This document shows positions 1 to 13,274 of a DNA stretch of 64,000 nucleotides, in pieces. How positions within the stretch are numbered: the stretch's first letter is position 1; every line of letters starts with the position of its first letter. The stretch is from positions 1,602,820 through 1,666,819 of the forward strand of contig JANPWX010000118.1 of assembly GCA_024734555.1 (NCBI GenBank). The letters are read 5' to 3'. Source of the DNA: Trochalopteron elliotii (lineage: Eukaryota; Chordata; Aves; Passeriformes; Leiothrichidae). The notes below the pieces were generated by a model. That model made no database searches. It was not told the DNA's origin and worked only from the letters and a program-made list of their open reading frames with translations. The translations under genes were made by a program, and so were the position numbers.

Positions 1-271
1 TCCAACAGAGCAGAATTGTGATTTATTCCCACCCACTTGTTACCTACTATTTTATTTCTTATACTAATCTTGTAACTAATAGATGAAGAGCAGTGTAAGT
101 CACCCATCCTGGACACTGCACAAAGTGGGACTACTGAGTTTAGGAGAACAGGCAACTTCAAAAATAAGTGTAATGGAAACACAGCCCAGCCAGACCAAGC
201 TCTCCATGAGGGTGCAATGGGTGCCACCACTGCACAAGCAATGGCAAACACAGGCTCCAGCATTTGTTTTG

Positions 272-303
272 TTTCATTTCATTTCATCATTTCATTTCAT
301 TTT
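272..303. repeat. TTTCA pentanucleotide microsatellite
   Basis: Five TTTCA units interrupted once by TCA. In the RABGAP1L transcript it reads TGAAA. Confidence 0.9.
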
Positions 304-3300
304 CCCCCATATTGTTCAACCTTTCACCCACGTTTTTAGTCCAGTTGAAATCTCTCTTTTGGAGCAGAACTCAGAGTCTTGGGAACAGTTTTTGTTGATC
401 AAAATCTCTTCTTGGTTTACAACTGCTTTATATTAATTGTCATGCCATAGAGGCTTGCAGTTCCACATTTAAACTATAAAGTAGAAAATGTGCTATTTGA
501 CACCTTGTTCTTAGGAGGAACCACCTAAACACAACTTTGAAAAGAATTCAAACTTCCATTAGTTTCAGTCCCCTCTTACAACAGCTCTTCCATTCTGTTT
601 CCACCCACAATGCTCTCAGGACAACATGGAGCACTGCTTGCTAGAAAAACCTGAAAAAAACTGTCTGCAACTACATGGAAAAGAGAGAACCAGACAAAGA
701 GAAGAATGATAAAATAAACAGAATTAAAATCATATATTTAAATGAAAGGAAAATAGGAGGAATGAAAACAACCCATTACATTTAACTGCTAATAGTGTTC
801 CTGTCAGCAGTGTAACCATCAGCTCCAGGGAGACAACATAACAATCAGAAAGTGGATTTAGGGTAAATAACTGTAATCCCTCTCTTGGCTAAAAAATGAT
901 CCTCACGTAATATATGAGTTAGAAGAAAATAATCAAATTTTAGATCCCAGTAAGTTTACAGACCACCTGTGAAGATTATTTACTTGTTTCAGTAAGAAAT
1001 CCACAGTTGTTGAGTTACCTGTATGAGATTTTGGGTTGCTCAGCAATTCTGAAAAATGAGAAAAATCAGGCCAGGTCTATTTAGGAGCTTCAAGTGAATG
1101 TTTGGGAATTTCACTTCAAATCCCCAGGTATCCAAGTGCTGTTCCATCTCTGCTACACCTCAAATAAGATCAAAATATCCAAAGTTCTAAAAGCCATGAG
1201 ATTTTATCTCCAAAAATCCTAGCTATTCTTGATTATTTACTGCCACTCTAGCAGCCATTTGAGAATGACCTTTAAATTTCAAGATCTTTCCCTGTGGAAA
1301 TACTTACAATACTGAGGTTTGGAAGAGGAGCAGTGAGGTTATTGATGTGCCAGGAATAGGGAACCTCTGAGAGGTGAACAAGGACCATCAAGAAGAGCAA
1401 AACTGCTTAGAACCCATCTGAATCAGCTATGGGTCATACCCTAATAAATGGGGGGGAAGAGGGGGAAGGTGGATTTATCTTAGATATATTACAGGATAGA
1501 AAATTTATTCCTGAAGTATGAAAAAATATTAGTTGAAGTTTAAACAATAAATGAGAATATAAGCTTAGAGACTGAGAAGGTGCCAGAAGAGACTGAATTT
1601 GGATCAGGTATTTTCTTCAAGATAAAAATAATGATGCACAACCAGAAGAAAAAGTGGTTGTTCGAAACCACCAAATACCCATCTTTTTTTTCTAAGTAAT
1701 TTTTAGTAATAAAATATAGGAATTAAAAAAGCAACAAGCTTTTTTACATAATCTTCCCCTTCACAGGTCTAAATAAATTCTTCTCGTAGGAAAAAAAATT
1801 ATATAGAAATCAAACCAAGTAAAGGTGAATACAATCAAGTTGCTTCTCTTTTCTTTCACGTTCTGCCCTACTGAGAGAAATAAATTAGCTGATCAGAAGT
1901 GTAAAAAACAATTGCTCCAGAAGCCAATATTTGATAACAATACAAAGAAAACACTCTCACAAATAAGGTGAAGGTTTTAGGCAGAATATTCTGATCACAC
2001 TTCCAAGTTACACCTTTCCCAAAGGGAAACTGAGGGGAGTGAGTGCTTTGCAGCATCACTCTCATTAAAAACTGTTTTGTCATTGAAGGGGTCAGTGCTG
2101 GGGAAAGGATTGCTCAGGCTGTGCTTTGTTCTGTTTGCTCCAAGGTTTCAGTAGCACTGACTGGATGAGTTCCAAGCCCAATCTGGAGTTCACTGCACGC
2201 TCCCAGATGGGAACTCTGCATGTGACAGGCTGAGGAGGAAGGACATTCTCCTTCACCCCAGCTCACAATGCATTTATGCCTTTTTCTAGACACACATTTA
2301 GCTCCTGTGAGTTACCTAACTAATAATGAAATGAGTGTGAATTGAACGTTGCCCATTTTTACAGCCTTTCACTACATGTTTGAACAATATTTCTTGCTCT
2401 AAAAACAAGAGATCAAACCAAAATCAAAAAGAAGGAAAGTGCCCTTTCTGTCAGTGTTGAAAGCAAGTTTTCAATCAAGCTGGTTTATCAAAACTGCTCA
2501 TCTGTTATGAGAAGTAAACAAGTGGGCCTACATTCAATGTTAGTGACATTTTTCTAAATGTTACAACTGAAATAATTATAAGTATTATGAACATGTATTT
2601 TTATTAGGGCTCAGGGCAAAGATTTTGCTACCAATCTTCTGAACAAGGCCTAAAAAACTGAAGTTACCAAACCAGGATACAATTCCATGGCTCAAAGTAT
2701 TGAATTCCCATTCTAAACCTAACTGAATTCATCAAACTCCAAGCAGAATGGAGTCTAAATTTAACACAATGTATGCTAATATTGCCCTAATTTTGAAAGG
2801 AAACCATTAATAAGAAAGCAGGTCAACTCAAACACTGCCAAAGATGCTGCTGCAAAGAACCAGAAGAAGTGAAGAGACTGAACCAAGGTAAATCATTCTG
2901 TCCAGCTCTAACAGCAAGAGCCACAACCTGAACTTGAGTTAAACTCATGAGGTTATTTTGCTGTGGACAATTCAGTTGGAAGAATAATAAACTGAAGTGT
3001 GACTAACAACTTTCTGCTATGCATAAAGTTCTCACAGGATGGAAAAAAGGCTCCTTGCACCAGCAGCCAAGGAAGCAAATAATCTAACAACAGTTCTACA
3101 CACCACAGAACAGTTACAGAACAGTTTTCTGGTTTTAAGATTACAGTCTCATATAAATAGAAAAGGAGGTTTTGCATAAAAAGTCCCCCACACAACTCCC
3201 TACAGCAGTTGAGATTCCAACTCTAATTCTGCATTTTCAAACAGTCCATCAGGCAAAGTGGACAGTAACTGATGACAGCAACAAAAGTAAGACTGAATCT

Positions 3301-5480
3301 TTCATCTAGTCATGGAATGGTTTAATGCCTTTTATATTCATATGGCATATTTCACTTCAAGGAAAAATGGCAATATCTTGTTAAATTTAAAAAAAATCAA
3401 AGCAATGCAATTAGGGGGAAAGGGAAGACTGGACAAAGAAACTAAAATTAAATTTAGCCAAACTCTTGGGAGATACAAAATAGAGATACAAAGTTTTTAG
3501 AAGTATAACCCAAGGCTATTATTTGAGCTGTTCTGTGTTTACCACAACAATCTATATTTAAAGGGTTTTTTTACTAATGTGAAATACTGTAGCATAATAT
3601 TCCTAGAACTAGTGTTTTTATGCTGCATTGCACAAAAAAATAAACCTGTTTTCAAATGCTGCCTGTCAATTCACTTATTGCAAAAACAGACAGAAAATGT
3701 GAAGTGCAATGTAGCAAACCAGAGCTAAGTGCTCTTTCACAGTCTATGATTTCTTAGCAGTACTGTTTAACAGAGATGAGAAATGGGATTTTTGGTCCAT
3801 ATGTTACCATATTGTCTCCAGCTGAAACAAACACAGATGCACATTTGTTTCATTAGCAATGCTCCTGCTCCTCTCCAGGCTATGGGGAAGGAATCCAGGG
3901 AGTCATGGGGGCAGCTGCAGAAAAATCAGGAGTTTAGGGTTTGCCATGTCATTGTGAGGCTGAATGTGCAAAAGTGAGTCAAACTTCCTTAAAGTTCCAA
4001 GGTTCCCCTGAGGGAATGGGAATTTTCTTGCAGCAGGAATGAGGAGTGAATGTAACTTTAGTGATATTCACCTGGACTAGGTTTGATTTCTATAAAAATG
4101 TACATAACTAACAGCACTAACACACAATCATACTTAAAAGCTGCAGAAAGGCTTTTGGATAAAAACATTGCCAAGTTTTAAAGATTTCTAGACTGCAAAC
4201 ATTGTTAGGAGACATATTAGAAATGCCTGCCAGTGCCCACACCTTCCTGTTTCAGTACTTTAAACTGGCAGTGACAACAATATTTCCAGTACAGGAACAG
4301 AAAAAAACCCTACAGTATAATCCAAAGATCCATCTGAAATTTCAGAATTTTCTGTATAAGCACTTTACTGTTGAAGCAATAATTACTCTGTAAGAAAAAA
4401 AATGAAAATACTCATGGTCTTGCTGGCTTCTGCAAGCATGATGAGAAACTGTACTCTATGAAAATGAAAAAGACAAACTCAGTCATCAAAATAACTGAAA
4501 CACTGACATCCAAAACTGCAATTTTGCCTGACATTTTCCCATCTTTTCCACGACATGAAGAAGAGCAAGACGATTCAAGCTAGCCTGAAGGTGCAGGAGT
4601 ACATGGAGCTGCAAAACAGAAAAACAAACTGGAGCACAGAGAATCCACCTCAAGATTTAGACACTCAAATCTACCAAAAGATGGATCAAAAATGCACCTC
4701 AAAACAAAAAAATCACATTTTATTCACAGAATATAACTATGAATACTGGCTTTAAAAGCAAATGAGAAAATGTCATTAGGGGCAAACCTATGTTAACTGA
4801 TCCAGTTATAAATGAAAGAGTAGGATGGAACAGCCTTCCTCTCTAAAAAACTAACAAGGATATAAAGTTTTGGAGATTTGCTGACAGGCAGAGCTGTTTC
4901 CAATTCTATAAATACATCAGTGACAGTTCTTTCCAGATCTAGTTTGAGTTCTGGTTTAATTTCTTGATAGATAACACATAATTTCAGACAACAGATAACA
5001 TTCTGGTGATCAGGAGTGGAACAAAGCTGCAGGAGTGAATCCTCATCACAGCTCATTAGGGTGCTTGCCTCCACTTTGCTGGTGCTTCATTATTCACTTT
5101 GGGGACTGCAGAAATACTTGAGAAAATAGCAGGCAGTTGTTGGGAACTACAAACTAGTGTAGACAGCCACAACAGGCTGCCAGGGCAAAGACATTTTATC
5201 AAGGAGTTTTTTATTCCTTCTTGAATACAACATGGCAGTCCCTGGCCTTTCTTTTATGCCATAGGTTTGATCCAGGTTTTCCAAGGATGAAGGGGAGGAC
5301 TTGCTGGACTTCAGCTCAACCAGCTGCACATTGGTTGGAGTACTTGGCTTACCCTTGTGGAGTCAGCAGCTCTGCCTTTGCAGCATCCCTCTGGCTTCTA
5401 AAAAATCCTGGTATTTACATGGGGTTAAAAAGCCCTTTCTGCTATGACTGCCTATAAAATAGCTTGGTTCTAACCTACTG

Positions 5481-5514
5481 TATTTATTTATTTATTTGTT
5501 TGTTTGTTTGTTTA
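5481..5514. repeat. TATT/TGTT tetranucleotide microsatellite
   Basis: Four TATT units pass directly into four TGTT units, a compound repeat. Confidence 0.92.
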
Positions 5515-5794
5515 AGTGTATCCCTGAACACTTGATCTCAGAACTAGCAACACAGTTCCCTTTACAACTGATTTGTTGATGCTTTTCCAGAAGGTATTTT
5601 GCTTCCCCAGGAGACAGTTGATGATACTGACAACTTCCCTCACTGCCACCTTACACACACAAAGACACAGTCCTCCCTAAACTCTCTGGAATTTTTAACC
5701 CGTTTCAGCTTTTACCACCCAGAGAGTCTTTGGTCAGTGCATCCCATGATTCCCTATACACACAGTTTGTTTTCATAGTGCTACCTTCTTCTTC

Positions 5795-5813
5795 TTTTTT
5801 TTTTTTTTTTTTT
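5795..5813. repeat. Poly-T tract (19 nt)
   Basis: An uninterrupted T run within a broader T-rich stretch at 5787-5840. No LINE or SINE body was recognised next to it. Confidence 0.9.
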
Positions 5814-6075
5814 CTTTTGGGTTGGTTTTTTTTGGGGTTTCTTTTTCTGGAACAGAAACAGTGAATAATCATATCCAGTTCTTCCCTAGGACAATCCCAA
5901 CCTCACAGATTTCTCAAACTCCCCTGGACCTTAATCCTCTTTTCTAAGCTGGAAAATCCTAGAGACTTTAACTCTTCCCTAGAGAAAAAGAGTCCCTTTG
6001 CCATTCCACAGAATTCCTTCCATGTAAATACCATGGACTAGGCACAGCTGGGATTCAAGGTCTAGGCACATCATG

Positions 6076-6081
6076 GTGATG
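6076..6081. repeat. Left target-site duplication of the 6.1-kb LTR
   Basis: GTGATG directly precedes the LTR's TG and is repeated exactly at 6790-6795 after its terminal CA. Confidence 0.9.
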
Positions 6082-6789
6082 TGTTGGGGAAGATGAATCA
6101 GGGAAACCTTATAAATATGATTGCTTAGCAAAAGATTCTGAAAATATGAAACTTATAATCGAAATAGAAATGAAAGCTGGCTTTGAGTTGTAGGATACTG
6201 AGCCTTAGTTACTATATAACCTGAAAACAATAGCCCAGCCAGCTGAAGGAGAATCCCTTTTGACTGAACAACACCCTTCTGCTGGCTAAGGAATCCAAAG
6301 GTCAATGTAACAAAAGACAGTAGTCTAAAGAGTAGATTTTAGAGTTTAAAATATAACACAGTATGGTAATGTAGTTCTTATAGGCTGTATGTAGATTCTA
6401 GAGGATTTTGTGTCTTGTACTGGTTGGTTAGTGTAAATTGGAATATTCAACACAAAAGGAGATATAATGTACTGTAACAAGGACCTCTCTCTCTGGCTCT
6501 CCTTCTCTCTTGCTCTCTCTCTAGCCCTCTTCCTCTCTCCAGCTCTCTCTTAGCTCTTCCCCCTGTGCTCTGACCCTGCCACCTCTCTCTGGCTCTCTTG
6601 TTCTCTCCTCTCTCACCTCTCACCCTCTTGTTCTCTCCCTCTCTCTCTTTGGGACTTCCCCTCAGCCCAGGCTGGTGGCTGAAGGCAAAAGGCCCTTTTT
6701 ACCCACCACCCCTGCAATAAACCCACGTGTTCTAGAATGTCTCAGCTCTGCAGAGTTCCCTCTCCCTGCCGTCCACGGATGCTCCTACA
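6082..6789 (+). mobile_element. Solo LTR, avian ERVK-type, with intact target-site duplication
   Basis: This 708-bp element begins TGTTGGGGAAGATGAATCAG and ends TCCTACA. It is flanked by a perfect 6-bp target-site duplication GTGATG (6076-6081 and 6790-6795), the size typical of ERV2/ERVK integrases. A TATA-like ACTATATAA lies near 6211 and AATAAA at 6716-6721, about 70 nt before the 3' end, which sets the plus orientation. A CT-rich tract fills about 6482-6655. No internal retroviral genes are present, so it is a recombinational remnant. The perfect duplication suggests a fairly recent insertion. It is antisense to RABGAP1L. Confidence 0.9.
6482..6655. repeat. CT-rich tract inside the 6.1-kb LTR
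   Basis: Repeated CTCTCT blocks alternate with GGCTCT, AGCTCT and TTGTTCTC motifs. It is an expanded pyrimidine region upstream of the LTR poly(A) signal. Confidence 0.9.
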
Positions 6790-6795
6790 GTGATG
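6790..6795. repeat. Right target-site duplication of the 6.1-kb LTR
   Basis: GTGATG directly follows the LTR terminal CA and matches 6076-6081. Confidence 0.9.
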
Positions 6796-6991
6796 GAAGA
6801 GATGATTTCTACTAATCTTCTCCTTACTTTTATAATCACTAATATCTCAACACTTTTTGGTAAGCCATGGCTCCTTAAATTACCATCTCTATAAGGTGAT
6901 GTACAGAAACCCCAAATTCCCTGACAGAAAGCAGATTCAATTACTTTCATTATTGTATGAAAAGCAAGACCTGCTTTTCTTCAGAATTAAT

Positions 6992-7020
6992 ATTTACATT
7001 TCATCTCTTGAAATGTAAAT
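6992..7020. repeat. Perfect 12-bp inverted repeat, 5-nt loop
   Basis: ATTTACATTTCA (6992-7003) pairs exactly with TGAAATGTAAAT (7009-7020) around TCTCT. No T run typical of RNA polymerase III follows immediately. Confidence 0.9.
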
Positions 7021-8257
7021 TTCATCTGCCCCTGGAAATCCAAATCTTTCCCAAAACAAATTATCAGCAGCTATTCCTCCTCACATACAACCCATTTCAA
7101 ATGTCTTTATACCAATGTAAAGAACTTTCATCTTGGTATCATTTATTTTTAAAACAAAATCAATACCATTATTACAAGAGCACTCAGTTATGATTTTTAT
7201 TTTCAAATTACAGGCACTACTAATGCAACAAATTTCATAAAATAAGATGATCACTGAAATCCAATTGTATCAATGACCAACCATCACAGACATATTTTCC
7301 CAAATAAGGGGGGGAAGTGGACAGAACTTCCAGCAGCATTTAAGCAATAACTTTCCTGTTCCACCACCAGAACCAGAGGAGATACAACAGACACATGAAT
7401 TATCTCCATAAACCCCATCCAAAATACTGATTCACCACCAAAATAGAGTTTCTTTTGTTAGCAACATTTACAAACAACATCAGAGGCAAATGTTTCAGCC
7501 CAACAGAGGATGTTGGGGAACTTGTTATCTGTCACTGTTGCTCTTGCCAAGACACTTGAAATCTGGTGAATGAGGTACTGCAATACTTCCCTCAGATATA
7601 ATGAAATGCAGCCTGAGTACATTTCAGACTGGATGAAGTTCCCTTCAAGAACACGACCTTTCCAATACCCCATAAAAGTTTTTTACATGAGTCAAGTGAA
7701 GAACACAGCTACAAACCAGCAAAACTGGACTGAAAACTCAAATTTAAAATTGTGCTTCAAAAACCCAAGAGCCAGAGATCAAGTAAAGCACAGCCAGAAA
7801 ATGAAAATAATGAATTGGAGCTCCTAAAGTAAGAGATCACAGAAAACATGAGAGTCCTGAGCTGAAAAATCAAGAATCTTGAACATCATTTCATTATGAC
7901 AGCATGTGGTTCTGCTTACATGTGGTAGAATTCTTTCTTTACTGTAAGGCATCTTCATAAGCTAACATGAGATAATTGCCTGCACAATATCAAATATCCA
8001 GTATAACAGAGAAAGGAGTTCTGGATAAACACCTCGCATTTACAGCCTGTGTTTGCTGTCTTGGCTTTAGTAATTTCAGCACACAATTAGAACTTAGCCA
8101 ACTTGAGCCACAAAGTGGCCCCAAAGCCCCTGAAATGCAGCAAAAGCTTCCACAGAAACCTTGCCATTACATGATTATTTACAATCCTTATGTACATATA
8201 GTTGCATTGAAACTCCCTATAAAAACTGCAGTGCCTAAAAATCTACCTGACTATAAT

Positions 8258-8285
8258 AAAATTCTCATATGAAGATGAGAATTTT
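8258..8285. repeat. Perfect 11-bp inverted repeat, 6-nt loop
   Basis: AAAATTCTCAT (8258-8268) pairs with ATGAGAATTTT (8275-8285) around ATGAAG. Confidence 0.9.
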
Positions 8286-11200
8286 GGTGTGTTGAGGGCA
8301 CAGATGCAAACCAGACTACTCTGTTCTTGACCTAATTCATTACCCACAGCATACAGATCTCTCTTTTTTTAATTACAACCAATTCCCTTACCATTAAACA
8401 CCCTGATAACCACAGCTCTGAAAAAGTCTTGCTGAGGCAGTTTAAGGCAATGTTGCCTTCAGCTGTCTCACCCCATCTGTAGAGGATTCACTTCATGAGT
8501 AAGAGTTTCAGCTGAGGACAGGCACATGCTTCAGCCCCACACATCAGTACCCAAAAACGGGTTTGTGCAGAGCTGCCAACGACCCCAAACAACCCAGATA
8601 CGAGGAGGTTCAGCCAGTGCCTTTCCTAAGGCAGAACAAATCTATTCTAGCATAGAAAACATCATTTATCCATTTAGAATTCTAAATTTAGTTGCTCCAC
8701 AAGAAGGACTTTTCCAAAATGGCTCCACAAGCATCAACAACACACGAGAGAGGATAAAGGACTGGAAATCCTCACCTGGGACAGGTATTTGAAGACATTC
8801 CTGCCTAAAGTGTGTGAAATTTGAAATAGTACATGTTTTCACAAGTAACTTGGGACCCTCTGTTACACTTGTCCAAACCACTGCACTGTCCCCTCACTGA
8901 AGTATCTCATAAAATGAACCTTTTCCATGAGGAGAAGAGTTTGTGCTTATTGAAATAATATACAGAAGGGGAAAAAGAGATGTTTCATTTAAAGGAAAAA
9001 AGAACAATGCTGTCAAGTTGCAGGAGTGCCCTCAGATGACAACACTGACATCTCTGAGCTTCCCCTTCTCAAAATCTTGTCTCTTTTTCTAACACCGTAA
9101 ATTTCAGATTGTGAGCTTCGAGGCAGGGATGAACATCACACAGGAAAAAAAGAAACTCTTTTCCCTGGTAATCACTGCACTTGGGAAAGTTTCCTTTTGC
9201 TCCTAGTCACCTTTTTTTTTGTCCAGACAGAGTCTTGGGGTGGTTAAAATGAAACCCTGCAGCCCTGCTGTCACAGTCAGCAGACAGTGTAAGACTGGGA
9301 TAAAGTCCCACAGATTTTACTGCCTGAAATTACTTTTCCCAGCCACCCATGAGTGCAGCTGAAAGCACCTTATATTCCTCCTACCTTTCACAGTACTTGC
9401 ACAAAGGAGGAGCCTAAAGAAATTATGTATGTAAAAAGTGAGGGGTTTTCAGGATTTCCTTAGGACTGTGTTGGGGCATGGAGCCACTAACAGCTTCCTC
9501 TCCATTAACATCCCACTCCTCTCTCACTTAGAGCTCATGGAGCTCAAGGGATTGTCCTAGTATCAGGTGGGGAAAGGAATAATTTCTTTACAGAATTACT
9601 AGAAAAATCTATGTGTAGGAAGCTCCTCTTAAATACCCTTCTAGATCGCTTTCATCCCATCAACAATACTGGCATAGGTTTTGGTTAAAATGATGAGATT
9701 TATGCACAAATTTAGTACATACTTAGAAAAAAATTATGTATGTCTATGTAAAATGAGAGGGGGAAATTAGGTTTACTTGAACTCCCTATTTGGTTTAGCA
9801 AAAAACATGTAATCTTTGGAAAGTGCTATCTTTAAGCAAGGCTTCAGGCAACGTTGCAAATGACAGGAAAACACTACCCCAGTGATGCTGCCATTTCTGG
9901 AAAGGTCTGCAAATTAACTGCCACCTAGCTAACAAAGCAGTGTTTGGTTTGGCCACTCAAATGACACACATGAAAATTTTCAGGGAAAAAAAAAACCCAA
10001 CAAAACAATCAAATTCAGTTCTTCAGTAGAAAGATGCACCATTCTACCCATAAAAAAAGAGCCAGATAGAACAGGGAGCAGAGATGAAATCAAAGGCTTA
10101 AACTTCTCCTTTTGGTGACAGGGACAATAAAATTGAAAGATCTGCAAATCAGCTGGTGCTGGTGGATGACTGGGAAGGCCACTGCCACCTTCAGTGACAT
10201 TTCTCCCCCACAGCAACACCATCCTGCTGGCCCTCTGGCACTGCTCCCTGGCACACAGCCCCAGGAGTGTGGTGCTGCCCAGAGTGCTGCAAGTCAGCTG
10301 GAAAGCTGCTAAAGGGAACAGCAGGGCTTGGGCTCACAGGTACAGACCCCCAGCATTCCAACAGCAACTTGAAACAAATCAGGATTTATGTATTTATGTG
10401 TTTAGCTACAACCGTAACATGGAAAGATAAAACAGCTGCACGTTGAAATGAAGTGGTTATTGAAATAACTCATCATTAAATCTTGATTGCTAATATCGAC
10501 TGCTAAGTTAATTTACAAGGGCACTTTGCTGCTTTTGTTGAGTGTAAAAACTAAGTGTACTCAAGGATATTTCAGTGTCAAACACTAATGATGACAATTA
10601 ATCATAAAACCAATAAAACCACTATTTTTAAAAGGTCTTACTAAACTACCTGTGAAAGGCAGCTCTTTAAATAATAATAAAGCAACTTTTCCCAACTTTT
10701 CAACAGAGGAAGCACAAAGACTGCAAAAAACAAAACTTGCACAGTACCTCATGCTTTACTGAGTACAATTACAAAATGGATTCTTAAGCAGAAACTGGGA
10801 AAAATATCTTACTATAAGACAATAAGTAAACCTTAAAAGATAGCAATGTGTTTTTCATCACTACAGTTCCCTTTCCTGTAAAGAATAGTATTTAAAGAAG
10901 AAATTTACTCAGCCAGAAATAAGGAAGCACACAGAATTTGGTGAAGAAAAAAATACTTTCCTGGTAGTTGTTTTGCTGCCATTACACGGGTTTTTGGACT
11001 TTTTGTTAGGCTGCAGACATGAGGTTCCAAAAATGGTAAGGCAATCAACCTTGACATTGCCCCTGGTATGCTGCAAGAGTAAGTGTCCCAGAGAAATGTA
11101 ACAGCACAACATAATCTACCTGCATAAAGGAGTTTTTTGTATATATATATATTTGTTTTGCTTATCTATCAGGCTTATAGCTTCACTTTTTAATTTAGTA

Positions 11201-13268
11201 TTTTACATCTGTTTCCTTTTTTATTACCTGTATTATCAACAATGATTTTTTTCACATCAACTTCTTTAGTCAGTGTCTGATCTCCTATTTACCAGGTATT
11301 TCATAAATCATAAAGATCTTCAGGTACATGAAAGTGGGAGCCAGCTTTAAAAGTATCATTGTTTAATCAGGTTTTCATACAAGAACATGCAGCTTGATAT
11401 AATGACAGACTGAAAATCAGAAGTGACAGATTGGGTGACTGGAATTTCTGTGGCTTTTTAAATCCATTAAAATGCCCAACCTTCTAATTCTGGAAGAGAA
11501 TTTAGCACCAGCTGGAATCCTCAGACAGCATTAGTAAACAGTAACAAAATGTCCCTCAAATAAAGATTTTAAATCATGAGTTTAGAAAACACTTCCATAA
11601 AATGAAACACAGAGAGTAAATTTAAAGATTCATGTGACTGACCAAGTCAAATCCTGTCACCTGGGAAACAGAAAGAAGAAAAGCAATACTTCAATCTGCT
11701 GAGGATGTTTAATTTGACAGATTCCAGGAGACTTATAGAGAACAGGGTGACATGTGACTTAACAGCAGCTGAAATTCAGAGTCCAGGTAAGCAAATTAGT
11801 GTTCCTGCACCAACAACATGAAGCAACTGTTCAACAAACTAAAAAACTTTAAAAAGGGGCTGAAGAACCTTGGAACCTACAAACTGGTTCCAGGGTACTG
11901 GATTTCTCTTACATTCTCTCCCTCCAAGAACAGCTTGAGGAAAAAGGAAATTTCAAGTTCCACCCAACAAATCCACACACTACACAGGATGGCAAAGAGG
12001 AACGTATTGCTAACTGTGCCCTTTGGGGTGAGCAGACTTTGTGGTGCAGCCCCCGAGGCCAAGCCCTGACTCTGACCCCCCATTTTCAGGCAATAAAGTT
12101 TGAAGCTGCTGTACATCAACTGCACTTGCTGAGGTCACACAAGCAGGGTTTTCCTAAGGCACAACTGAGCCAAGCGAGTTTGCTCGGGTGTTTGACACAT
12201 CTGGAGTTACAGCAGCACAGTCACAACAAACACATCTGCTGCCCACAGCCTGGGTTCAGTAAATGTTAGTTCCACTTCAAGCACTAGAACTTGCTAAAAA
12301 CTTTTCTTGAATTCCAGAAGGTCCCACACAAACTCGTCACCAGAAATGCCAACGAAAATCAGAAGCTCTAAGCAGCCAGCTCTGGAGCACAGATATAAAA
12401 TTACTTTACTGGTAAGAAACCAGCCCTGTGAATTGTGAGAAATAAGACACTTCCTTGCTCCTTGTCTAAGTCCTGTTTGCTGAGGGCTTACTAAGCAGGA
12501 AAAAAATGACAAAAGAATGACAAAACTAAATGAATCCAAGTCATGTTTGCAGGAAGAGTTGGGGTTACACAACCATACAGAGCAGCAGTGAGCCAAAAGA
12601 GCCTCCTGAAATAAACATGAACTTGTCAAAAGAAGGCAGCAAATACATTCCCACAGACATGGAGCATTACGAGATCCATGTGAAGGACACTACCCACTTT
12701 TCCCTAATATCTGTGAGAACTGGGAGTCAGCAACAGCTCAGCTTGGCTCAAGGAATGTTTCAAGTCATGTCTGAATCTACTTTGAAGACGTGCTGTGCCA
12801 GAAACCAGAATACCAACATTTCAGACATCAAAGAAGCAGCTTTGAAATTTGGGTTTGAAATTGTTCACTCGAGTCCTAACCCAAAAGGACTTTCCCAGAG
12901 AACAGAGAGTAACATCAGGGAACTAACGCCAAGGCTGAGTTTGATTGACATAATACTACTTTATTCCATTGTTTCAACTTTCTTACAGGTTTAAAAAAAA
13001 TGTACAGGGGTTCAGAACCACCTCAACAGAACAAAGAGTCAAACCACAAGTGTGCACACGTGGTCAGCTTTCATTACAAAAAGTAATAGGCACAATCTTT
13101 ACATACGCATTTTGGTGAAGGAAGGAATAATAGTGCAGTGTTAAAAGGCACCAATAATCAATAACTGGGCCTTTTTTAAAAGCCAATAACCATCTAAGAA
13201 AATTACATTTGGTTCAAAGTTATAATTTAAATATTGTATCGATCGGCATGCATCTGAACCCCTGGCAA

Positions 13269-13274
13269 TTTATT
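13269..13274 (-). terminator. Candidate GPR52 poly(A) signal, distal
   Basis: AATAAA on the minus strand, about 1.26 kb past the stop. Another copy lies at 12960-12965. Either would give a long 3'UTR. Confidence 0.25.

Noticed and set aside
12530..12994. 154-codon plus-strand open frame downstream of GPR52
   Set aside because: No recognisable domain, no splice or promoter context, and it is antisense to the likely GPR52 3' region. A frame of this length is expected by chance in a window of this size.
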